From Ligula intestinalis (taxonomy: Eukaryota; Platyhelminthes; Cestoda; Diphyllobothriidea; Diphyllobothriidae), in the NCBI GenBank assembly GCA_036362985.1, contig JAYGXS010000001.1:73379953-73443952 (forward strand): DNA of 64,000 nt, in the 5' to 3' direction. Below are positions 56,691 through 64,000 of this stretch, piece after piece. How positions within the stretch are numbered: position 1 is the first letter of the stretch; every line of letters starts with the position of its first letter. The position numbers and the translations under genes are program-made. The notes below the pieces were generated by a model, which was not told the DNA's origin, ran no database searches, and saw only the letters and a program-made list of their open reading frames with translations.

Positions 56691-56999
56691 TACGGACAAA
56701 GGCTGGATCAATGGGACGGCCATTTTTGGCTTATTTGCCCTAATCGGCCAGTGGCACGTCAACTCCAGGCCGTGCACTCATAATTCTGGCCATATCTGGC
56801 GTCCACTTTCTGAGCATTGGCCAGGGGTCACCTGCTTACCTGCTGAATTTTCAATCTCACCCATTTTAAGCATCCCAGCCGTATTGAAGCATCTAAATCT
56901 AGGAATTGTCGCAGTTTAGACTTCGTCAGACGAATGTACTTCTAACTGTCGGAATGCAGGCAGTAACAGAGCCTTTCTGATCATGCACCGAAACCACTC

Positions 57000-58500
57000 A
57001 CATGAGCCATTAGGAAACGGCGACAAAAGGCCGGATGGGGGTGAGAGTAGATGGAACCCAGATAAGATTGACAGGCTGTTTTGTTAGGGCGACGGACATT
57101 CTACTAGGCGCCCTCATACGGGCGGATTAGGGTGAGTTGAAGGATCGGTGTAAGTCGGCAACAAAAGGCACGGACAATGGCACTCCGTTCTACCTAAGTG
57201 CTACTGGGACGGAGGAGGAAGCAGTATACGGGCTGGCAACCGGCATGTTGTGCTTACATGTTGTCCACCTTCCTAATCGGAAACAACGCCGATGAGCACA
57301 AATGTTGCTCATCGGTCCGGAAGAGTCACTGCCAAAAGCTGGCTGCGAGCTGCGGTAGTGAAATAGGCGTGTCAGCCAGTGATAAGCAAATCTTAGCGGT
57401 AGGTTGTTCAGGGGCCCTCTGAGGAAGAGTAATCACTTAAGAGGTCACATCTCATCTCATCTGCCTCTAAGTAAAGGGCTCGGAAGCGGCGAACGCTGTT
57501 CTACAACAACTAGTCCTGCTCATCTTTACTAATTGGTCTAAAGGTGACGATTAATCAAGTTTGAGAAGGCAAAAATCAGCGGTTTACTGGCAGAGTGGTT
57601 GGCAGCGCTTCATAGCTAAATAGTATCTGTTCCTCCCTCGTTTCTCAGGCTTGTGACTGACGTACGACCGGCTGACGATGGCATATAAAATATAAGTAGG
57701 CACTTGGGTCTGCACTGCCCTTAGTCACAATACTTCCGCAATACTTATTGAAGTGATTCCAAGCATGCGACTGCATTAATTACTGACAGAGATCTAGAGC
57801 TCGCCACTTCAGTCTGTGGTTATAAACTTAATTGTAAAGTTCATCCGTCAAACCAAGCATAAAACAAGCTCGAATCGTCTACTTGCGACTAATCCAAGGG
57901 ATTCTTTGTGTCAGAAGACTAGCCGAACATGGCTCGGGTAGATCCTCGCACCTGATCAGAAACGATATAGCCATAAATATCCTAATATTTGACCGTGAAG
58001 AATCATCATCCTGTGGATTATCCGATTAATGGCACACGAATTAATTTGTTTGGTTATCATACAATTACTGGTAAAAAAATATGTGAAAAATGGGTCTACG
58101 TAGATTCAAAATTTAATAAGCTACTGCCTACAGAATGCAAACTGAGGATATATCTTAGAAATAGCTTACCAGTTCTGCATGGGTCTATCGGGAAGTATTT
58201 GCGAAGAACAGCATCCTCAAGTCGTGTGATAAAGCTGATAGTTTCTTCGATTATTGTTACCTAAAAATCAGGGAATAAAAGATGGAGCCGAAATTAATAC
58301 TTTTTCCGATTTGCTGTTAAACATTGCCATGGTTGTAGATTCGAGTTTTGTCATATCCAACTTATCACCATGAATTAAAATCGATAACGTTGTACGAAAA
58401 TACCTGCACAAGGTTGCTATTAGATTATAAAAATAGGTATCATTCAGATAAGCACCACATAAGTAAAGAATAAGAGTAAGGCTTTTCATTCGCAAGAATC
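57000..58500. other. Intergenic, nothing recognised
   Basis: The plus frame 57,989-58,264 (91 codons) has protein-like composition but no domain and no splice context that I can support. Confidence 0.3.
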
Positions 58501-58549
58501 ATGTTTTTATTCACCTGGGCTTTCGGAAATTTACTAGAAACCCTACTAA

Positions 58550-58645
58550 TTATGGACTCAAGTAAGAGTCTGAAGTTTCCGATGAAAAAAGCCTAATTCC
58601 CACGGGTAGACAGCCTTCACCTTCTTTGCCTTTACATGCACCTGG
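58550..58645 (+). repeat. Penelope 3'-UTR-like fragment
   Basis: GGACTCAAGTAAGAGTCTGAAG matches the sequence after the PLE stop at 36,295. The match fades within about 90 bases and no coding part precedes it. Confidence 0.4.
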
Positions 58646-58967
58646 AATGCGAACATTCGCCTCAATTCGTAAGTATTCCAAAGGCTATGACGCACTCTGA
58701 ACTGCTTATTGTATCCAAGAAACGCAAGCCAGCCGTACTGAAGTTATTTTATTTTAATTTCAAATTATGGTAGGCATGGACCTACACAAGGTGCAAAATG
58801 TAATGCGTCTAAAAAGCTCCATTTATGACTGAGCCATGGCTGATCACAGAACAGTGACTGGCAATGGACTTTACATGCAAGACTGTATTAAATTATCCAG
58901 GCTGTCAGACAGTTACTCGGACGTCTACCCTACCCCTCCAAAAAAGAAATAAAAGTGCTGCTGAGCT

Positions 58968-59170
58968 TTAGGTAAGTAGGGCTACAAATCTGCTCACTTC
59001 ATCGAGACAAGAGCTGTCCTGCAGACTGGGAACGATTTCTTTCAGTCTACGAACTTCCGTAATTCGATCCTCTGCAGTTACATCCATGTGAGTAGACTTT
59101 TGCTGACGCCGGCGACCTTGCTTGCGTGTTTTTCGGCGATCGCAGTTCTTCATCTGACGAATGATGGTTC
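58968..59170 (-). CDS. Candidate exon with basic and helical segments, unrecognised
   Basis: The minus frame contains KNCDRRKTRKQGRRRQQ, then TAEDRITEVRRLKEIVPSLQ and DEVSRFVALLT before a stop. The LKEIVPSL spacing recalls the first helix of helix-loop-helix proteins, but the basic stretch is too far upstream and the second helix is short, so this is only a resemblance. A CAG just before ATGAAG could be an acceptor. Composition and lack of repeat similarity make it more gene-like than its surroundings. Confidence 0.3.
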
Positions 59171-59869
59171 GCGTTTGTCCCTTGGGGTGCATTTGTGGCA
59201 AATTACTGTGAGAGGGATGAAAAGAGGACGTGGAGGATAAGTATACTTGATGCGGCAATGGTAAGCGGCCAATCCACGTGGTCGTTTGCTGATTGGGCCA
59301 CGTGTCAACCAATGGAATGGAAGCGGGGACAAGTGCATCTGGATCGCGCGCCTGACTGCTCACTTCTGCCGCACCCAGGCGCCCAGTCGGGTGGCGGAGA
59401 CCGAATTTGCCTGGTAGTCTTTTTCTAAGCCGAACTAGGCCGAATAATTTTGGATAAAATTCCAGCTTGGCCTACGAATCGGGTGAATACAGTGAATAAA
59501 GAGAGGATTTTATAATACTTCGCTTTATTGGGGTTTAAAGGCCGATTCTTAGCTGGAAGTAAAGTATTTTGGAAATTAGCATCTAGTGGCCTATGTATCG
59601 ACTTCTGATTATGTTCAAGGCGGCTAAATGGTGCCAACCCTACTTACCTGAAACTGTGCAGTATGAAAGCAGAGTGCACAAAGTCAGCTGTGGTTTCATG
59701 AACAATAAAACGGAAAAAATGCATTTATTGAACGCAGCCTGTTTCTTCATGCATGTGGACCAACCAATCAAAGTGGTTCAAATTCAAAATAATTACGCTG
59801 AACTCTATTTAATGCTAAATAATTAAGACAAAATATTGCAAAATGCCACACCTTTGACACTCGAGGGTA

Positions 59870-59975
59870 GACTGGAAAACGGAAGATACTGATTTCTGTG
59901 TGAGTTCGAAAGCTCAGACGAATAAAGAAATAGTTCCAGTGATCGAACAGCCTTCTTTTTACCTCGTTATAATTG
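59870..59975 (+). repeat. Penelope 3'-UTR-like fragment
   Basis: GTTCGAAAGCTCAGACGAATAAAG and the following AGTTCCAGTG...CAGCCTTC resemble the sequence after the PLE stop at 36,300-36,365. Confidence 0.45.
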
Positions 59976-60369
59976 TCACATTTTCGCACGCTTATTACTC
60001 TCTCCACAACCCTCTAATATATGCTTGCAAGTTGTTGAATTCGTTCATTGGTTGCTGCCTCCCCTTGGGATAGCTGCAGATGCTTGGCCTCGATTTTCGG
60101 CTGCCGTTGAGGGCTTTTAATGGTTTAAACCTCTTACGTGTCATATTGTTGGGTTTTCGCATTTTTAACTTTTTTAATGTCCACATTCATATCGTTTTAC
60201 GACACCATCACCCCATGTCTGCTGTCGACTGATGTAGCAGCCACATCCTCATGCTACGCGCAAATTAACTTAACAGTAAAGAACGGACAGAGCATTTTAA
60301 TGCATTAAAAGAGACCTGCGAAGCAGACACGATTTTTCTCCGACAGAATAACATTAGCGACAGAGGACA

Positions 60370-60520
60370 AAAGCAATGGAGACTAGAATGGTCATTTCGG
60401 GCTTTTTGACTGTCATCAGCCTGCCACATGTAACTCCTAGTTTTGCGATCCCTGGTGCTCGAACCCGCGACCTGTTGTTTACTAGTACAATGCCCTGACT
60501 ACTTCGCCTCAAGCTCCATT
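60370..60520 (-). repeat. tRNA-derived SINE, minus orientation
   Basis: Minus strand: GAGGCGAAGTAGTCAGGGCA (A-box-like), GTCGCGGGTTCGAGCACC (B-box-like), then CTGATGACAGTCAAAAAGCC and GAAATGACCATTCTAGTCTCC, the family tail. Confidence 0.6.
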
Positions 60521-60619
60521 CTAAAGCTGGCCCCATGGAAATAAGTTCAGTGAGGTGGGTTGACATACCAGTTTGCGACCAAATAACCTCAACTGTAGGC
60601 AGATAGTATTACCGGCAGT

Positions 60620-60775
60620 GATAAAGGAGACTGGAATGGCCATTTCTGGCTTACTAGCCATCGTCAGCTAGTCATATCCGGACTCAAGTGGTGTCCCACC
60701 CAAGCCTCGAATTCGCGACCTTTTTGGTCAGATTCAAACGCCCTAACTAGTGAGCCAGGAGCTCGTTGTCTCATC
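60620..60775 (-). repeat. tRNA-derived SINE, minus orientation, second copy
   Basis: Minus strand: CTGGCTCACTAGTTAGGGCG, GTCGCGAATTCGAGGCTTGG, then GCTGACGATGGCTAGTAAGC and CAGAAATGGCCATTCCAGTC. Immediately to the right (60,785-60,900) lies the same flanking segment as at 40.6 kb. Confidence 0.6.
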
Positions 60776-61009
60776 GGTTTACCTCAGGGGATATTGACAC
60801 TCATTGATGAGCGTTCACCTGACTACTGACGGAATTCATCTGCCCCGCTCTGCCTTGGATCTCGGCAGACGCTCTGTCAGTCTTCCTGCTAAGTTTCAGC
60901 TCTTGTGGCTGGTAGGGCCTCTGTCGAGACTCAGGGCATAGCGATGTAGATGAGTTCAGTTAGCGGTCGGGTGAAAGTTCATAAATGAACCCAGAATGTT
61001 TCCGAAATT

Positions 61010-61520
61010 AGTAAAATGTGGGAACGCCCTCTCACCTTAAAATACGTGGCCGTGTCCTAACTCTAATATTAATCCTAACATCAAACTACACTTTGACCGT
61101 AATCCTAACCCTAGCTTTACCCTACACCTTTACCTTACAGTTAACGCGAACTCAACTCTTAACCCTTACCATAATCCAGACGCTAACCCCAACCTCAGGC
61201 CCAACCGTTCCCTTAGCCATGAACTTATTTCTCTGGAAGTTGGCACAAAGCCATACATATCGTAAGCGGTTCCTGTTTCCGTGTCCTGTTTAGGTGACCC
61301 CAATGCCAGCCTTAAAACCCACACCTTAATCCTAGCCCTCCTCCAAACCCCGGCCTCATAGTTAAAACTAACTCTAAGCGTAATCCCAAACGTAACTTTA
61401 ATTTACCCTAACGCTAACCTTAACCCTAACTGTAAACCCAATCCTAATGCTACACCTGAACCTGATCCTATTTTTCCTGTATTGCGGGCGGTTCCTGTTC
61501 TCATATCCTAACCCCGAAAT
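61010..61520 (+). repeat. Telomere-like-tract elements, two partial copies
   Basis: Copy 1 runs from CCTTAAAATACGTGGCCGTG through CCTAACCCTAGC-type sequence to CTCTGGAAGTTGGCACAAAG, GCGGTTCCTG and GTGTCCTGTTTAGGTGACC (61,300). Copy 2 follows directly, with CCCTAACGCTAACC / CCTTAACCCTAACTG and GCGGGCGGTTCCTGTTCTCA at 61,484. Confidence 0.6.
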
Positions 61521-61849
61521 GGATACGCAGATTCTTCTGTCTCTCAAATGGGCCGTCTCATCTAGGCATTTGTATAAAGCGGGTTCAGAATGACCTGCAG
61601 CTCTCCACCACCGAGCTTTATATAAGGGTCTCATTTATAGCTGTTGATAGTCTTGACCAAGTCGTCGCCGATCCCTGGACGAAGCCCTCACATACACGTA
61701 AGTTAATAACCTTCCATTCGCACGCACCCGCTGGGCGTACCTGCATCAACATCTTCTCCTCTTCCTCTTAACGAAAGGAGTGCCATGGTCGGAAATGTCA
61801 TGGCAGCAAAAACCTCTCATTCACGCCCTGGAGGCCTAAATGTCAAGCC

Positions 61850-62600
61850 TCTACCGTCTGCACTTGCGTTGCTATCGGGCGCCTTCTGTCCACACGAACG
61901 AAGGAGGAAGAGGGAAGGAGATGTGGGGCGGGGGGCGGGGGGCGGGATGGATGTAAGTCCCACGAAGGGAAGCCACCGAGGCGCCCACGCGTGCGTGTTA
62001 ATTTGGCACCTGCTATCGGACCCCTGGGCGGTGCGGCGATTTACGTGCGTCCGATGTGTGTGTACGCATCCGCCCAGCAACCGGCGAGGGTGGGCCGCGC
62101 CACCCCCGCCGCCCTTCCCCCACCCGACGTGCACTGGCAGCAATTAACGGCCGTCTCGGGTGTCCGTATGGCCGCGGCGCCCAGTACTCCGTTGCTAGGG
62201 CGCTGTCTCCTTCGCCTTCTACAACCGCGAGTTTATCGGTAGGCGTACATCTGGGGCGACGGCCCCATTCGGCCAATCTGTCCAAGTTCGCACGCATGGT
62301 ATGAAAGTCGGCCTTCACCTGCGCGCGCGCGGCCGTCCCACTATTCGCCCCAGTCCTCCACCCCGAGACCAAGACATCACCACGCTAGGCGGGGGGGGGG
62401 GGAGATGGCGTCTTGGAAGGGGGCAGAGCTGTTCCCAGTCCGGCTTCGCTAGCCACGTGCCCGAGACAACGTGTGAAAGACGGGGGACGGACATGGAGCA
62501 ACTGGGGGGTACTGCCCGCGTGCGTACCTGCTTGCGCGCGTCGTGCGCCGAGCTGAAAGGGCAACCGTGACGGCCGGCACGATCATGCTATCTCGTGGAG
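61850..62600. other. GC-rich stretch, no convincing gene
   Basis: Overlapping GC-rich frames occur on both strands, with G runs at 61,930-61,943 and 62,391-62,402. Composition is clearly unlike the rest of the window. The ORFs on both strands mutually exclude each other and show no domain. Confidence 0.4.
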
Positions 62601-63109
62601 CCAGTCGGTCGGCGTGGAAAAACACAATTGGTCAGTTAACAACCGAAGAAAGGTCAGCTGGCGGGGACTTCACGTGGCATTCTGATTACAGGTTGCGATG
62701 GCGTGGGGATGGAAACAGCGAAGAAAATGCCGCCTTAACACATTAGATGTAAGACTTCTCTTCAGTGTGCTGTGCTGTTTAACTGCTGGAACAAAACAAG
62801 GTCAGATCGGGGCATGTCTTGCGTTAAGTGCACAGCGTGTCGCATAAAAAATAGGATGCCTAGACGCAGGACTCACGCCGAGTCGATCACTGTGCGTTGT
62901 CCACGAAGTAGATGACCGACCGACTCGGACAGTTAAATGAATCGAACAAGAGTGCATCTTATGATGGAGTGGAATTCACCAACAAAGATACAGGACATGC
63001 TCGTCCCATCATGCCTCGAGCTTCAGTCTAGAGTCCGTGAAGGCAGTCACATAGCGGCTAGCAACGTATGCAGATAATGGAGTATCAATAAAGGCAAGAG
63101 AAATCTGGA

Positions 63110-63260
63110 TGGCCAGCTCGACTAAAAAGCTAAAGATCCCGGCTAAGGATCCGAGGTGCTCCACATTTAGGATTGGGTATGGCCGGCTGATGACAGCTAA
63201 TAAGTTAGAAATTGCCACTCCAGTCTCCCTTGTATTTGTCGGTGTTCCATTATCGATGAT
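63110..63260 (+). repeat. SINE-family tail, plus orientation
   Basis: GGGTATGGCCGGCTGATGAC and AGCTAATAAGTTAGAAATTG, then CCACTCCAGTCTCCCTTG is the reverse complement of the 60.4-60.6-kb tail. It lies inside the 174-codon minus frame 63,533-63,009, which is therefore not a gene. Confidence 0.5.
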
Positions 63261-64000
63261 GGATTCTAGCAAAACACAGAAAGGGTCGTGTCTTAGAAGT
63301 CTTCCAAATGAAGTACAAGATAGTTCTTCGTAGGACCGTCGATCAATTTGCAATGGCTCCTTCTTAATGTATGATACTATCGGTGGTTTACAATCCGAAC
63401 CACCCTCATTGAAGTTTGACACACCCGGATTAGCAACCAGGTCATGCGTGGTCCACATGGAGGGGCTCCCTAGCTTTTTCAGTCTTCGAGACATCCCCCA
63501 GATTAACTCCTTTTGACTTTGTCTTACGATCACAGGGACGAAAGCATTCGATACGCGTTGCGAAAGTCTGCCCCACCAGAACCTAATTGAGGCAGAAGTT
63601 AGTGCTGATTGGTTTACGTCGCGCGGTGTACGTCGTCTTTTTTGGTGACTGAGCTGTTTTTTTCATGCGCAGATGCTGGTTACTGAGAGGACTGGACGAA
63701 AAGGACATGAATTAAATTGAAACTGCTGCTCTCTGTGTATCCCTAATTCGTAGTAGTCTACCTCTGGGGCAGATTTTCTTCGAACCGGTTCTGATGTACA
63801 GGCTTATGCTCAGCAGGATGGCTCTAACGTTTATTCAAAAAATTAGGACTACTCTAAATTAATCAGTAAACTAGGGCGGTACTAGGCAATAAATGTATCG
63901 ACATGTGTGCATTAAGGGGGGCGTCTTTGTGTTCTTACGTTTACATCAGCGGGTTCCATTGCCCAGACCAAATAAAAGTGACGAAGATGAACAAGCAACT

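Noticed and set aside
61785..62570. Several GC-rich frames of 80-120 codons on both strands
   Set aside because: They are a by-product of GC-rich composition with few stops. Frames on opposite strands conflict and none has a domain.
63009..63533. 174-codon open frame on the minus strand
   Set aside because: It runs through a SINE-family tail (63,110-63,260), and the segment GVAISNLLAVISRPYP is translated SINE sequence.
1..64000. CRISPR arrays, prokaryotic operons or phage modules
   Set aside because: No regularly spaced identical repeats, no ribosome-binding-site-led ORF series and no phage genes were seen. All signals are eukaryotic.

Overview
The window reads as nuclear DNA of a flatworm (Platyhelminthes), most likely a cestode or trematode. 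This is inferred from introns of only 29-42 nt inside two host genes, from moderate base composition, and from a repeat load made of CR1-type non-LTR retrotransposons, several Penelope-like elements (PLEs), a decayed Ty3/Gypsy fragment, tRNA-derived short repeats and inverted-repeat elements. Nothing points to a prokaryote: there are no operons, no Shine-Dalgarno-spaced ORFs and no CRISPR arrays.

Host genes are few. A leucine-rich-repeat gene on the minus strand (about 4862 down to 485) can be rebuilt exon by exon. Its introns are 41, 54, 33 and 40 nt, followed by one 3.3-kb intron that appears to use a GC donor. A second multi-exon gene on the plus strand (about 6768-8031) encodes an acidic, then coiled-coil, then basic protein, and carries an in-frame TAG between two well-supported exons. 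Two weak coding candidates lie at 54.7-54.97 kb and 58.97-59.17 kb (both minus).

The rest is mostly transposon sediment. Old CR1-type relics lie at 9.85-10.69 kb (plus) and 12.19-12.66 kb (minus). A young 5'-truncated CR1 copy (16.97-18.58 kb, minus) sits inside a dispersed repeat whose empty counterpart is still present at 53.8 kb. A near full-length CR1 of the same family occupies about 44.9-51.09 kb (plus). Its ORF1 is split by a 1.69-kb 5'-truncated PLE in the opposite orientation (46,044-47,733), flanked by a 12-bp target duplication. The PLE keeps reverse transcriptase and GIY-YIG endonuclease domains and has a hammerhead-ribozyme-like structure downstream of its ORF. Three further PLE remnants (30.10-30.34, 30.59-31.77 and 35.77-36.29 kb) belong to at least one other lineage. 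The first and last lie next to hammerhead-like cores, one of them an inverted pair at 35.43-35.61 kb. A Ty3/Gypsy integrase relic lies at 41.48-42.61 kb.

Short repeats fill the remaining space. They include tRNA-like elements bounded by 45-bp terminal inverted repeats (19.4-19.9 kb), a tRNA-derived SINE family (37.7, 40.5, 60.4, 60.7 and 63.2 kb), and a recurrent inverted-repeat element whose interior is a degenerate telomere-like CCTAAC tract (best copy 27.62-27.98 kb). Large stretches (5-6.7, 8.4-9.8, 13-16, 25-26.6, 32-34.5 and 51.1-52.6 kb) contain nothing I can identify.
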